A DNA stretch of 64,000 nt, from positions 183,074-247,073 of the forward strand of contig NMRA01000442.1 of the NCBI GenBank assembly GCA_002633005.1, read 5' to 3'. The DNA comes from Phoronis australis (lineage: Eukaryota > Phoronida > Phoronidae). Shown here piece by piece: positions 46,605-60,059 of the stretch. The notes under the pieces were generated by a model. It was not told where the DNA came from. It did no database searches and was given only the letters and a program-made list of their open reading frames with translations. The translations under genes were made by a program, and so were the position numbers. The first letter of the stretch is position 1, and every line of letters begins with the position of its first letter.

Positions 46605-47189
46605 TGAGAATTCAGAAAGACGCATTTTCAAGGAGACCTCAATCATACAAACTGGACATGGACCTTAAGCTAAACATGAATATTTAAAACTGAAAATTTG
46701 GAATATTTCCCGGATGGGCGTGAAGCTGAATGTGGGTGTCGAATTTCTGAACTCAAACTTGATTCATGCTCAGACTTGAAAGTTAACCAATCATGGCGCA
46801 TGTTTTGAGTAAAAAATTGTTAGCTTACTCAAAGACTGCCAAGCAACTGATCAATTTTTGAGTCAAGTTTTGAGTACAGCGATTAGACCCCGGGCCCTGG
46901 AGTACGTTACTTTGCTAATGAAGAAGGAAAAGAGAGATTTCTTCAGTAAAAAAATAGTCTCCAGCAGGACATCCAAAGCCATGCTTACCCAGGCTGGAAT
47001 TTGTTAGTGATGGCTTAGTTCCACAGTTGAGATTGACACAGTATGGCCCATGATCCCTTGGGAATTTAACTACATTTCCCAAATAAATAATTTATTGCAC
47101 AACCAAAATCTAACTTCAGACAAACACATAAAAGCCTGGCGGTTCCCAACTACACCAGGAAAGAGGGTTTATTGTCTACACTGGCTGAC
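46605..47189. other. Spacer; contains the unc79 3' UTR on the minus strand
   Basis: It lies just beyond the unc79 stop (47190) on the minus strand. No other gene is recognised. Confidence 0.4.
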
Positions 47190-47414
47190 TTAGACCGTAT
47201 AAAACTGCGTGGCAGCTGACGACTGCATTTCGATCTGGCCTAGCTTGAACTGCAGTTTCTTGATCCAGGTGAGCAGGATGTTGGCGTCCACAGCTGTCTC
47301 GTCCTTGCCGCACTTGGGCGGTTCCCAGTTCTGGCAGGTCTGTAAGCGGACCTGCATATGTCCAGGCAGCTGACCATGGTACGAGAATAGGATGGGGGTC
47401 CACAGGGCAAACAA
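47190..47414 (-). CDS. unc79: unc79, last coding exon
   Basis: After a CTTTTCCAG acceptor the exon reads LFALWTPILFSYHGQLPGHM, QVRLQTCQNWEPP, LLTWIKKLQFKLGQIEMQSS and AATQFYTV and stops. The QLPGHxQVRLQxCQN and KLQFKxGQIExQSSAATQFY motifs are, from memory, the conserved C-terminus of UNC79. UNC79 is a very large HEAT-like scaffold that works with UNC80 to hold the sodium-leak channel NALCN at the neuronal membrane. The exon is 75 codons including stop and joins the previous exon in phase 0. Confidence 0.75.
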   Translation of the reverse strand: MFALWTPILFSYHGQLPGHMQVRLQTCQNWEPPKCGKDETAVDANILLTWIKKLQFKLGQIEMQSSAATQFYTV

Positions 47415-50408
47415 CTGGAAAAGAAGAGAGAAGCAATTCCTGGTCACAGCAGTTCAAGCAGCCGGCAATTGGCACAACATTGAAAAAGCCCTGCTTGATT
47501 ACAGTACATCACAAGGGTGAAATTGCTCATGCATGTCAAATTATTATAGATTTTACGATTCACTACTGCATTTTTCCAGATTTCGCAGTTTATCACTGAC
47601 TTTCTTTCGTTCCCTGTGCCCAAGGTGCCAAAAATTCTCTGGCCGAATGTCACAATTCTCTGGCCCATCGTCACAATTCCCTCCCTCACTTGCTATTAAT
47701 TCTCTACCACCTCCTTGGTCATTCCAATCCAACCAATTTTCCAATTTCCGTTCATTTTCAAAAATTCAGACTTATTTCGTGACTAACAGACAGCAAAAAT
47801 GACGTTTCACAGGTCACGAACAATCCCTTCACCTCCGGCAACACTGAGGCCAAGAAACCCCAGGGTCTGATTTATAACAGGACATATGACTGGTTGTAAC
47901 TGAAGCAGTCCTAGGAACATTATTTGTAAGAGCAACAAGTTGCAACTGACATAAAATTACCAATTTTTTTCATAAACAGACCTAATGACCACTTTCACAA
48001 ACCTTCTTGTGTGTGACTTAAAATCAAAGTAACGCAGTTCCATTCATATAACAGTTGTCCACAGACAAATACGTACGGTGGTAAAATCCCATCAATTGTG
48101 GACAAAAATAATTGCCAAAGTTGCTCTTTTTTCATTTTTCAAAGCCTTCTGACATTGTTGCGACTGCCCACAATTTCTAAAAATAACTGTCCGATGGTAG
48201 CCATATAAAGATTTTCCAAAATTATACAGCATTTATTTCGTAATGCTCAGAAAAAGTAAAAACAAAATTTCTGGTGTCAGCCATATGGTGTCCTAAATTG
48301 TTTTTACCATAGCTGCACCGTCACAGTAGACTCCACCAAAGCGTGCCATAGACTCTGGATTCCAAAACGTGCAGTCAACCTCATGCTGTGAACATTCCCA
48401 CTATACAAGATGATGTCACAACCCCACTGATCAGGGAAAACTGTGGGGTTTGGCCGATTGAACTAGACCGTATTTATCCACCTTGGCTGCGTTGTGCTCA
48501 GCTCACGATCAAAAGGATCCCGCCTAGCTGCTCTATTCATCGAGTCACGAGCGAGGATAATTGTCTTGGCTCATGCGGACACGATCAGCTGATTACAATC
48601 TAGCCTAGATGACTGTACTTTTTATGAAGAGCGTTTTACGTAGTTTTGAGTGTAATATTTGAAAAGAGGAGAGAAAAAAAATGTTGGTACAACTTTGAAT
48701 TTTTCAAATCGGTCCAGAATAAGAGATTTAGCAACACAGCAACTCTCGCGATTACTTTCATTCGGCGCGCACGAATACAAAAATATAGGACCCGTTATGT
48801 AGATTTTGGAACACATGCATTGCAATATTCAAAATACGTTTAGTATAGCTCTTACAAGATGTAAAACGACGTTGTTCAATATCGTTGTGGTCATTCATTG
48901 TCACCGTCAAATCGGAAATTTCCGAGATGTGATCTGCGGCGTGCATGTATGTATACAAAACACGGGATCGTTATGTTCCTGAAGTACTAACATTAAGAAA
49001 CTTTAACATGCCATTATTATTGACAGGGACATGATAAAACGAATTTGGATTTTGACGATAGTCTTGATACAGTGAGCTGGCTGATTATAGGTACCACTGT
49101 GTCAGTGTCTCCGTTAGACACAGAAATTTCACACAGCCTGGATAGTTCACCTTGTCCCCAACATGTAGATCGAGTCTTGAACTATTAATGTTTTACTCCA
49201 CGGTAGAGCTAATGACCGTCTGCCTGTGCACACAAAATCTGTGAGTTAACCGGCACTCACCTTGCACGTTGTAGCCGTTTAAGTGAAAAACAATCTAATA
49301 AATGCCATTTTCTTGCATAATCCTCCGCCTTTTGTAACAAAAGTCTGTCGTCGATGACCCGCACATGCTCTCACTCTCATACGCAGACGAACTTCAAAAC
49401 AAACATCACGTGATAACCACGTGAGTTCATCCAGAGATTTTTCTTGTGTTGTGGTGTACGATGTAGCGCAGATTTGGACTTAAATCGCAATTAATCTGGA
49501 CTCCACATGAACTTAAAAAAATTGTAAAACATAAGGAGGATTTCAGGTAATTTGTTGAGTCGAAACTGTATTTTTATTCAAGAATTCAAGTTTTCCTATC
49601 GACGATCGCGATTCAGCCACGTATCAGTCGACAAGTTTTCGCCCTTGGATTTCAGCACAATTTTTTGAAAAATGATCGTAATTTAACAACGGAGTTTGAT
49701 AGCAATGCACCACAATTTTGTAGAAAGACTGTCATAGGCTACAAAAACGTCACAGAGCGTAAATTTGATAACTCCTAGCTTCCGATTTTACCTGTTTCAG
49801 AAACAGGGTTTCAACCGCCTTAGGCTACAATAAGCGTCCCCTCCCCGTGAAATGAATTTTTGTAAGTGCCCGGTATACAGCTTTCCACCAAGGCTAGGTG
49901 ATGCTGCGACATATTCTTTGTTGCTTGTACGGATTGTTGCCAATTTTTCTTGTTTCCATAGCATAATGATGACGGAAATGAAAATGTTGCATATTTGAAT
50001 TTTAATGTTTGCATAATCCAGAAAATCAGAGGTCTTTTAAAACACTTTCAGAGAAAGACTAGCAGAAGATGCCCACTCTTTCAAAATTGCCATTAAGGTA
50101 TTAACTATTCCATGCAGCATTATTTAACTGGTCTTGGCTAATTATCATTTTATGGCCTGGTCATCCATTCAGCCAAAAGTAGTTCCATAGGTGGTTCATC
50201 AGCCAATTATTCACGCATGATGACTCACAATAGAAGCCTGATAAGAGTGAAGGTGGATAAATGCCATGTTCCTACAGTTTCTTGTGGTGGTGGATGTGTT
50301 CACAACATGCTGGTCAGCTTCTCATACCTGGCTAATGGCTAAGTGCTGCACTCATTGAACATTACCAAATAACTACAGAAATATAGTCAATTTTCAAGTG
50401 AAGCCTAC
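47415..50408 (-). other. unc79 intron
   Basis: About 3 kb intron. It holds short frames without known motifs (for example 47533-47802). CACGTG E-boxes near 49410-49425 are noted without further support. Confidence 0.5.
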
Positions 50409-50486
50409 CTGGGACAACACAGTTGACCTGCACTCTTGTAATGCTTCCATCAAACTAAGCAGGTGAAGATTCACCATTTCGGTCAA
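50409..50486 (-). CDS. unc79: unc79, penultimate coding exon
   Basis: The acceptor ACTTTCAG is followed by LTEMVNLHLLSLMEALQECR then STVLSQ, and the donor is CCCAG/GTAGGC. It has 26 codons, phase 0 at both ends. It continues ..LLAHSKV into LTEMVNLH and ends directly before LFALWTPI. Confidence 0.75.
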
Positions 50487-51025
50487 CTGAAAGTAAAAAC
50501 GAAATGTGAACATACACAATCATAATTAAAGTTTTCTAACATAACAACTCTACCAAAGTATTTTGGTAGGTCTTAACAACTCATTAGGGTACTTAATCAA
50601 AGTTAGTGGAACAGATTTGTATAGTTACGTAACTACATAACCCATGAAGCAATTTAGCTCTGCCTGCCTCCTTTAGATTAATTTTCTTTGCCCATCAGAG
50701 TTTCTGCCATAATGATCTCTACATGATTTCCATCAGTACAACCCAAACTTAGTAAGGACACTCCCTGAATGCAGCTCCTACACTTACGGAAAATTCACCA
50801 CAATTTATAATTAAAAATGTAGTTAGCTAGATTACAGTAGTTTTAAAAAAATATGGAAATGTTTCTTCTTGTTGAAAGTCGGTGACATTTCAATGTAAAA
50901 TTTTCCGGTTTATTTTCAAAAGATTTCGTGATATTTATGGTCTGGTTTCGTTTTGGGTATTCCTCGTAACTTCAGCTTAGCAAATTTCGAAGAAAGTTCA
51001 TTTTGGAAACAACCGAATTACAAAC

Positions 51026-51226
51026 CACTTTAGAGTGAGCCAGCAGCTGAAGAATTCCAGGGGTGACACGCCCCCAGAAGTCCATAATGGTGGTAGACGC
51101 CCAGCCGCCAATCAATGCGAATTCGCTAGTCATCGCCATGGAGACGTCCATAGACTCGCAGTAGATGGTCCACAACTGACACATGAGGAAGGCGTGGAAC
51201 AGTGAAGACATGTGCAAGACAGACAC
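51026..51226 (-). CDS. unc79: unc79 exon encoding VSVLHMSSLFHAFLMCQLW
   Basis: The exon of 67 codons reads VSVLHMSSLFHAFLMCQLWT, then IMDFWGRVTPGILQLLAHSK and V, with a CCCAG acceptor and a GTTTGT donor, both phase 0. The HMSSLFHAF, MDFWGxVTPxILQLLxHSK and preceding FAEQSK motifs are characteristic of UNC79. The middle (SMDVSMAMTSEFALIGGWAS) is a more variable loop. Confidence 0.75.
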
Positions 51227-51736
51227 CTGGGAAAGAGTTCAATACGTTACATGACTTCAGTTTGAACAGCCTGAATGAATGATTTGACTGGCAAGTAGAA
51301 TGACCACAAAGAAGACTGAGGTACTCGACTTAATAGACTTTATGTCACATAACAACAAAGGGGTAATTTTTGCTAATTCCAACCTATTACTGTATTCCGA
51401 TCTTAAACAGGATTGTGCAGCCTGGTGTTTTCCGCGGAAGACGGTATATAACCGACACCACATTGCTAATTAGCATAAGTTCCATGGTTCCAACAGGGGA
51501 GCACCTGTGTACTTGTGATATATATAAAAAATTTGCCAGTCAAAATTTAGTCCACCGCAAGCCAATAAGCCAAGTATTACAACAGGCAGGGGTGATACTC
51601 GTAATTAATACTCTCCCTTACCCTGGTTGTAGCCAATTTTTCTGCTTCCCAGATCTTCAGTCATTTATAATTTAGATGTTCAAAACCGATTAACGCCACC
51701 AACGCTTCCATAAACATCCACATGTCTTACACAAAC

Positions 51737-51926
51737 CTTTGATTGCTCCGCAAAGCCAGTCATGATGACAAGGATGTGATCCGCAATAAAATTGCTCGCC
51801 TCCAAGGGAACAGGCTGACAGATCAACGTCCCTTGTGCTTGGGTGACGGCAGTGTGGGTCAATGACCCTAGCAACAGCCATGACAGGAGGCGCATGTGAT
51901 CAACACAGTCTATGAACTCTTTGGGA
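51737..51926 (-). CDS. unc79: unc79 exon encoding PKEFIDCVDHMRLLSWLLLG
   Basis: TTTTCAG acceptor, then one base completing a Ser codon, followed by PKEFIDCVDHMRLLSWLLLG, SLTHTAV, CQPVPLEASNFIADHILVIM and TGFAEQSK. The donor AAG/GTTTGT is phase 0. This is a hydrophobic helical region conserved in UNC79. The joins on both sides are in phase. Confidence 0.75.
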
Positions 51927-54464
51927 CTGAAAAGATATAGTGAGAGATAGGACTAGTTGGTTTCACAATGTTTGAACTACTTTCAAGTTAAATTAAACAT
52001 TACGGTAAAATCTCGCCAATTTAGAACACAATATGGCAGATAAATGAAATTTGATTTACTCATTTTTTCACACGAGATATATAGTTATAAAACGAATGTT
52101 TTCCATGTTCAAACTCTGTATCACAGCTACCACCAGACAATATTTCTTAAAACTTGAGGCCAATTTCGACGAGTGGTTGGAATCAAAAGATGGGTTTGAG
52201 AGGGAAAGTGGTTTTAAGGCTCATTTATTTATTAAGGGAGCTATATAACACATAACCACGTAACAAAATCTCACTTCCTTGCACACTTTCTTCTTCTTTT
52301 TAAATCACTAAATATTTAGGATCTTCATGACAGTTAAATGTTGTGTCACTTATTAACATCTTGCAACATGTTACTTGTAACCTTCAAATTTTAATGACTC
52401 CTTTTCTGACAAATAATTTACACAAATACATGTTGTCTAAGAACGGCTGCAATCCTATACTATATCCAATCATTTCAATTTTTCAAAAAAAAATCAAACG
52501 CTCTTTTCTTGACTTCCAACTCTCACAAACATACATTATTCGCCACATCAAGTATATTAACAGAATTTCTACTCATTCCAACATTTACTGAGGTGTGCAG
52601 AAACATTTGCATAAAAGTTAAACGCCGTATATCAACAATGGTGTCGCATTATCACACGTCTTGTTGTTATTATCGAACAATGCACCTGACGTCACACAAC
52701 AATCAAACTTATCCAGCAGATAACTTAAGAAGCTTTATGCAACTCAGCCCAGAAGACTTGTACTAATAAACAAATTGCTTTTTATTCCAGTCACACAATA
52801 CAAAAACCTAGCATTCTTTGTCACGTTATACCGCACACTTTAATTTTACATTGTATAAATACCATTCAATATAAAGGAATTCCACTTATGGTCTTGTATA
52901 TTTATCCGTATTTCAATATTACAAGTTTAATTGTCCGTTTTATAGTTCTAAGACATACTTAGAGTGTGTTCTCATACTCTTTTTTTAAGATCGCACATTG
53001 TATGCAGAGATAATCACAGTCAGAGTGTAGCGGTTCAATATAAGTGTATGTATCTAGCTTGCATTATAGGTGACCTAATTGATTGACGTGTGGGCGGACC
53101 TTACATTATGTTAGACATTTTAATTAGATGTCTGTCAGCCGATCCCAGTGGTGCTGGAATTAGAAACAGGCCATGATATTAATCACAGAATCATAATTCC
53201 ACGATTCAAGTGGGAACGGAAAATTGAACCGTGGAATATTGACTTATTATTCTAGTGTACTTAAATATTGGACAGGACCTAACTATCAGACGGTTTTATA
53301 AAATTTTATGTGAAGCATAATTTGAGAAATAAATGACATCAATTTTTGTTCCGCTGTAAGGCATTCAATGTCTGGCACTGTCTCGTTTTTAATAATGTTG
53401 CCTCATTTTGATTTCAATGAGAGGTTGCGGTTTAAGCCCTCCTCCCAAGTCGGCCTAAAATCGAAACAACTTGGTGCTGTCATCAGATTACATTTTATGG
53501 ATAATTTTGTTGCGAACAGAGCTGTGTTCTAGCAGCAAATATATCGAAACACACGAGCAGCAATTTGGCGAAGGTGCTTGCAGCCATTACTTGGTTAGTC
53601 AGTTTTCTGCAGTGTAGCATATGCGGAAACATGGTGTCCGATATTTGTGTTCTCTGATGGTTTACTAGTTGTGTTTTTTAATGATCATTCAGAGCATAAA
53701 TGTGGCTTTCGGTGAGAAGATATAGTAACAGAACAATTCTGTAAAGGTAAGTCTTTATTTCGGTAAAGAATCTACAACAACCCGTAGTATTTCCAATTGA
53801 TGCGAATGTGCCAAAACGTCCGATATTTAGGTCCCTTGACTGTACTTCCATTTTAATATCGGAAAACTAAACCATGAAATATAGACCATTATTTCATGTT
53901 TCATATCTGGAAAGCTGTATACCGGTACTTATTGATCTGCACTATAAGACCCTAAATGGCATTTCACAACATGAGTGAAAGCTTCTCTCTCAGGTTGTGA
54001 TTTCAATAGTGGTATTCAACAGCACTCTCTGCCTGACTGCGGCAACCTTCATTCCCCATTGTGCACTGCAAAAAACTAAATTCATCATAACTGAAAATAA
54101 AACTTTTTCATGGTTTAACTGTGAAATTCGGTTCCATGCCAAGAATTGTAGGGCACTTGGCTTACCTCCGTCAAAACTCAGCTGCTGCCAGGTGGTTTTT
54201 TAATTGACCCAATTATGTTGCACACCCAGCAGAATTAATTAACGAGGAACATATTATTGTAACATTGAACAGTAGGCTGTATAAATCATACGTCTAGTCC
54301 AATTGTCAAAATTCAAAAAACATACGTGATTTTCACCAACTATACAAATATGCTATTTACATAACATTCAAAACATTGTCACCTACAACCTGTTAATGAT
54401 AGTCTTATTATCTAGAGAACAATAACATACACAGCCTGAGGCGCAACAGCATGGTGTCTTTAAC
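51927..54464 (-). other. unc79 intron
   Basis: About 2.5 kb. It contains the second MITE copy (52604-52750) and otherwise no recognised feature. Confidence 0.5.
52604..52750. mobile_element. MITE, copy 2 (same family as 20317-20470)
   Basis: It shares TTTGCATAAAAGTTA, CAATGCACCTGACGTCA and GCTTTATGCAACTCAGCCC with the first copy, in the same order and orientation. It lies in an unc79 intron. Confidence 0.6.
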
Positions 54465-54535
54465 CTGAATAAATAAGAATCTGTGGTGCCCAAACTGGCG
54501 GGTCCAGTTGCCCAATAGGTTATCAATGAAGGATT
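54465..54535 (-). CDS. unc79: unc79 exon encoding NPSLITYWATGPAS..DSYLF
   Basis: After a pyrimidine-rich stretch and AAAAG the exon reads NPSLITYWATGPASLGTTDS then YLF, and leaves AG in phase 2. This combines with the T at 51926 to give Ser, followed by PKEFID. The phase match supports it. The acceptor is not ideal. The rest of unc79 (well over 2000 residues in known orthologues) should lie to the right, outside or in small exons I could not find. Confidence 0.55.
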
Positions 54536-55411
54536 CTTTTCATGCATTACAACAGAAGAAAGGAGACACAACATGCATTGCAAATACTACTGTTGAGATG
54601 TCTGTTGTTGTACTATGGGCCATTGCCCTCCCCCCCCTCCTCAGCTACAAAGAATGCACTGACATTTAAATGAAGGAGGACCTCACTCAGAAAGCCAGAC
54701 CACAACAGAACATCTCAATGACCCCTGACCTATTTAATATGAGGTCACAAGAGGTCAATATTTCTCACAAGCAGCTGAGACAGATCACATTGTCATGTGG
54801 TCAGAGACAGTTGCAGGTGACAACAAGGAAACCAAAGGCTTTGATACTGTAAATATGGGCTCAAGTTTTAACATTGTATGAAGTTGTGAAAACACTGAGG
54901 TATGACTGTTAAGTACTGTATTTGTAATGGAAGACAAAGCCAAACTAAACAGAACAATTTTTTAGTAGAATTCATAATCTACACAATTCTTCAGTTCTAG
55001 GGCCCAGTCCAGTGGTGTTGGAACTAGGCAATTACATCGCCCCGGATGCCGCAGGCTAACTGGACAACCGAGGGGCTACGTGTTATCTATGTTGGGCCAG
55101 GATCAGACCGCTAAGGCTTGAGGGCCAGTGTACCAAAGAATGAAACAGGAAATGAGAAATATGTCACTGTGTCAACTCCAGTATATAAGACTGGGCAGAC
55201 AAAGAACGTGATAACCTGTTCATGTACCAAACTGTCTGTCTAGTTGTGTCAATAATGTGTTTGATCACAGTTTTTCTAGATGATTGATGAGGAGACTGAC
55301 ATTTCAGGTAAAAAAGAATTGTCATGTCACCATTTCATACTTAGTCCACCAATAACGTTTACCTTTCAAACAGACCTGGATATCTAATTTAATGAAAATT
55401 CCCCCTTGTAG
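54536..55411. other. Spacer with possible promoter of the SLC16-like gene
   Basis: GTATATAAGACTGGGCAG at about 55181-55198 resembles a TATA element, and GACATTTCAG/GTAAAA at about 55300-55314 could be the donor of a noncoding first exon. Both are inferences from position. Confidence 0.25.
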
Positions 55412-55566
55412 GCAAGCTGTTGACATGGGTGTCTTGAACAGGGCTAAGACTGCTGAGAACACTCGAAATCATGATACTCACAACTCACAGGTCCCAAAGT
55501 TGGCTGGGATTGATCCATCAAAGAAACCATGGATTGACAGAGGATGGGCTTGGGTTGTTGCCTTTG
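55412..55566 (+). CDS. First coding exon of an SLC16-like (monocarboxylate) transporter
   Basis: Acceptor CCCCTTGTAG; the likely start is the ATG at 55425, giving MGVLNRAKTAENTRNHDTHN, then DPSKKPWIDRGWAWVVAF and a phase-1 donor TTTG/GTATGT. The DxGWxWVVxFxxF motif opens the first transmembrane helix in SLC16 carriers, which move lactate, pyruvate, ketone bodies or related acids with protons. Here it reads DRGWAWVVAF. Only the cytosolic N-terminus and the start of helix 1 are present. I did not find the next exon in the following 8 kb, so it is farther on, or this is a lone fragment. Confidence 0.5.
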
Positions 55567-58500
55567 GTATGTCATAGGAGAGCGTGAAATGCGTACTTTC
55601 TCAGTCATGTTAAAATATAGCTAAAACCATTTCTAAAGCCTCAGTAACACCGTCACGATTTATACAGCTATGGTATTGAAAATCGCTGTCTACTGTGGCG
55701 ATCCATTGCAAAATCTGAGGCAACTGCACTGCACTGCATCTGTGATAAATCCCTGATGACCACAGCTTGCTGTGGTAGTTTTAAGGTAGGTGTATACACT
55801 GATCAAATCTCCAGGTTCCTAACTAAAATGAGTAAAAAGGGAGTTTTAACTAGTTAGACATGACTCTGAAAGTGACAAAAATCGAAAAAAAGTTTTTTAT
55901 GTAGTTCGTTTTTTTAAAAAATCGTATTTTTTAATGTTCAAAAAATCCAATTTTACCTCGATTTTTTTTTTCAAAATGCACAGGGATCATCATCAACTGT
56001 TTCCTTACGCAATATTCTACTTATCCATACCAAATATATGTACAAAATCATTATGATCTTGATTTTGTGGCATTTTTTGTGTGTGAGTTGGGGCAAGCAC
56101 GCCACTTTTTGTCATTTGGTCACTTTCCGTCTTATAACTAAAAATCTGGTCCATTTATCAAAAAACCCTGGCACGCGATTTTACTTCAGTCCTAGAGGAT
56201 TTCAAATTTGCAACTTTCGTAAAAATTGACCCATGTGTTGTGGAAAAATAGGCCCGAGAATCTTGTCACTATCCTGAAATCACGAGCCGAGAAAAACGGC
56301 TTTGAAGTTAAGCGGTCCATTGATTGCCACTTGAGATCAAATTTCGTTCAGAATGCGTCGTCATTATGTTCCAATTTTTGTTGAAGTACTAGAAATAAAG
56401 CTGATACTTACTTCATGTTTAGAAAATGTGATATAGCTGTTTGTTTACAGCGTAATTTTAATCATTTTTTCGAACTTGTGAAGCACGACAGACGACCAAA
56501 ACAAATATGGCTGTCACGTGGGCGGAGCTTAGCGTTGATCTATCGTCTGCTGTACTGGTGTGCCGACCACATGTGTTGATTGTTTACACGATTCATCTGA
56601 ACTCCACTCAGTATAGTAAAAGACACTCTATATGACACAGACTTATTTGTTAGTATTCCAATATTATCATCAACCAATATATGTGTTATATCAAATCGCC
56701 GCGTTACTATCTATTGGCGACGAGGATAAAGAACTATTTTCATAGTAATGGTTCAACATTTTTACGTGCCTGTACCGAATGGACTTTGGGGTAAGAAAAT
56801 ATCACTTTCTGCGCAAATAGGTTCGCTTGGGTGAGATTCTCAAGTTACTAAAGTTTCTTATATTGCTTTCCTCTAGAATCGTATAATATCATGAGTTTTA
56901 ATTCAGGGTTACGTTTGAATCTATGCACTAGAAAATTTTTGTTATGTTGAACACTGGGTCATTTCTCTAATTCTTTGGGTTACGGCCATTGGCAAGTTAA
57001 AAAATCCTCTGGGTTTGACAGCCTAGTTTCTCCACGGCGCGTTCCCAGCACAGAAGCACGGTTTATCTGCGAAGACTCTACTCTGACGGCATGTAGTTGT
57101 CAATGTGTCGCGCGCGCGGCTTGTCTTCACAGCGCGTGCATGCACTCTCACCGAATCGTGCAACACCACCCACGTCGATGCTCAGCGTCCTCTCGCAAGA
57201 CACCTTACCTCATATTACCGACTTCTCTTTTACATGCACAATTTCTGCACTGACTCCTCAAGCTGAGTGCAGTGATGGCTTCGGTAGGACTTGGCGTACT
57301 TTGCAGATACACAAACGGGCTCAGGCTCGGAACAGGAGCTAGTTCACCATTTCACTACCAACTTTCACATGGTCAAAAATAGAATTATTTTATTCTTGGT
57401 CTTGCTACAACACCAATATCAGCTGGTACAGCACTCCCGATTGCCTGGTTACGCAATGCTTGTTGACAGGGTTAGATTAGAGCTAGTGTCCTTGTATATA
57501 AGCTCCGCCCCAGTTGTCAATCACTGAGCTGGTGAGCACTCAAGCCATACGACTTACTGAGGCTTGGTCAAATATAGCTAAAAAAACAACTTTGGATTTT
57601 CAGAATGATTTTATTTTTCTTCAGTATACTGTGCATCAAGAATTAAAGATTAGGATGACATAAAAATGTAAAAAACAGTCAAAAATATTTTTTTTGTGTA
57701 TCCACCTACCTTAAAACGTTTACAGTACTGTAGGTTACCATAGCTACACCATGGACTACACATAGCATTGCTGCACCCTAGTGAAGCTGTAGCATTATCA
57801 TTGTCACTTCAGAATGAGGACTTGACAGGGACCTCAGGGGTCTCGCGCTCCACTGGTTTATACCCACTAATTTGAAAAGGCTTAGCCCAGTCACACAGTT
57901 TGTGTGATAAGAGATAGTGATAACTCCAGCTGACCCTGCAAGTAGAACTATTCTCCCAAGTAGAACTACTCTCCTTTATCATATTGGTGTAGACTCACAG
58001 TTGAAGTGTGGTTTTCTGTTCAGCCCAGACCATCTGGAGTTGCACCGTATACCAACTCCGGACAGTCTCTCACTACGATTTAGCGGTATGTTACAGTGAT
58101 ACATTAAGACATCCAAAAGTGGCCGTGATGGAAACATACAGTAGAGCCAAAATACCATTTTCCTGTTTTCCTGCCATGACAGCTAATTTTGTGGACATCA
58201 AAACTTACTTGTAATAACAATTCTGTCGGCAAATTTCTATAAACAAAATGGATTAGCCACCCTACTAATTTTCCTATCAATTCCCCTTCATTCGGTATCA
58301 TGACGGAACACTGCACTGACAATGAATATGGGCCAATAGATTAACATGCAGTGTGAATATCAACAAAATTTTGCGTCTGAATTCAGTCTGAGGTTTTGAG
58401 ATCTGCTATTATAATAGTTCTTTTCCAGCCAAAGCAGTTAGGTTTGAAACAGTGATGAACCGGGAAACACATGGGCATTATTGTAGCAGTGCAACCTGTG

Positions 58501-58713
58501 CGTAATAGGCTAACTAAACACATTTGACCAATTTTGTTACCTTAGGTTCAAAATATCATTGACCTCCCTTTGTTACCAAATTGAGCAGCAATGTCCCATG
58601 TGCCTGGATTTTGGTAAAATCTCCAATTGAGGGTAGAATATGGTGGAGATGTAAAATTTTATTTTTTTTCTATAAAAGAAATTTTACACCAACTAATACT
58701 TAATAATTTTTAA
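55567..58713. other. No recognised gene; possible intron
   Basis: It would lie in the first intron of the SLC16-like gene and in an unc79 intron if both models hold. GC-rich frames near 56975-57342 have no known motif. Confidence 0.4.
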
Positions 58714-59384
58714 GTTTTGCATCATAGCTATCACCAGACAATGTTTTGTACCATAGCTATCACCACACAATGTTTTGTATCATAGCTATCACCAGACAAT
58801 TCTTTGCATCATAGCTATCACCAGACAATGTTTTGTATCATAGATATCACCAGACAATGCTTTGCATCATAGCTATCACCAGACAATGTTTTGTATCATA
58901 GCTATCACCAGACAATGTTTTGTATCATAGCTATCACCAGACAATTCTTTGCATCATAGCTATCACCAGACAATGTTTTGTATCATAGATATCACCAGAC
59001 AATGCTTTGCATCATAGCTATCACCAGACAATGTTTTGTATCATAGCTATCACCAGACAATGTTTTGTATCATAGCTATCACCAGACAATTCTTTGCATC
59101 ATAGCTATCACCAGACAATGTTTTGTATCATAGCTATCACCAGACAATGTTTTGCATCATAGCTATCACCAGACAATGTTTTGTATCATAGCTATCACCA
59201 GACAATGCTTTGCATCATAGCTATCACCAGACAATGTTTTGTATCATAGATATCACCAGACAATGTTTTGTATCATAGATATCAAGACAATATTTTGCAT
59301 CATAGCTATCACCAGACAATGTTTTGTATCGTAGATATCACCAGACAATATTTTGCATCATAGCTATCATCAGACAATGTTTTG
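58714..59384. repeat. 29-bp satellite with 5-mer higher-order structure
   Basis: About 23 copies of GTTTTGTATCATAGCTATCA-CCAGACAAT. Variant units recur every five units: the unit containing TCTTTGCATC starts at 58801, 58946 and 59091, exactly 145 bp apart, in a fixed order with GATATC-type and CTTTGC-type units. Confidence 0.85.
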
Positions 59385-60057
59385 AGAAATTGTGAACTTT
59401 CACAATATAAGATCTCCTAGAAAAACCGAAACAAGACCAATTTTAGCGATTATTTCTGTCCAAAATTGGTTGAATTTTAACAAACTGTGTTGGATAATTT
59501 TCAATTTCACAAACTGGCTCTATAAGAGGCAGTCACATGAGGTTGATGGGAGGCACATGATTATGTAATACCATGGGTAATTGCACATTTGGGAGGTGCC
59601 TGATATGAAAATAGGATGGATGGGAAACAACAGCTTGATCACTGGTCACTTAGCAGTATTGAAATATCTCAGCTAACATTTCCTAATTAATGTTTGCCTA
59701 ACCCAATGTAAACTTGCTAGCAGTGCCTTATCAAAAGATCAACACACTTACAACAAAGACAGAACTCTACATGCAGCTTACTTGGGGCTCTTTTCCTAAA
59801 CCCTAAGAAATTTTAATCTACCCCAAAGAATATCAGAAGATCGTTCAATTGGACCCCATTGTAAGGACGTGTCCAGCGAACCGTGTGAACACATACATGC
59901 ATTACCATAGTTGAAAAGCATTATTCAGAAGTGACTAGTGATTTTCCTATCAATTTGCATACAACAGCTACGACATGGGCACATCAACCAGGACCATTGT
60001 CAAAATGGAATCTAATTTCTAAGCTTTCTTGAAAACTTGAATCAAATTTTGTCTATG
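59385..60057. other. Intergenic, nothing recognised
   Basis: No open frame or repeat that I can support. Confidence 0.4.
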
Positions 60058-60059
60058 AC

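Noticed and set aside
58714-59384. CRISPR-like array
   Set aside because: The repeats are contiguous 29-bp units with no unique spacers, in eukaryotic DNA. It is a satellite.
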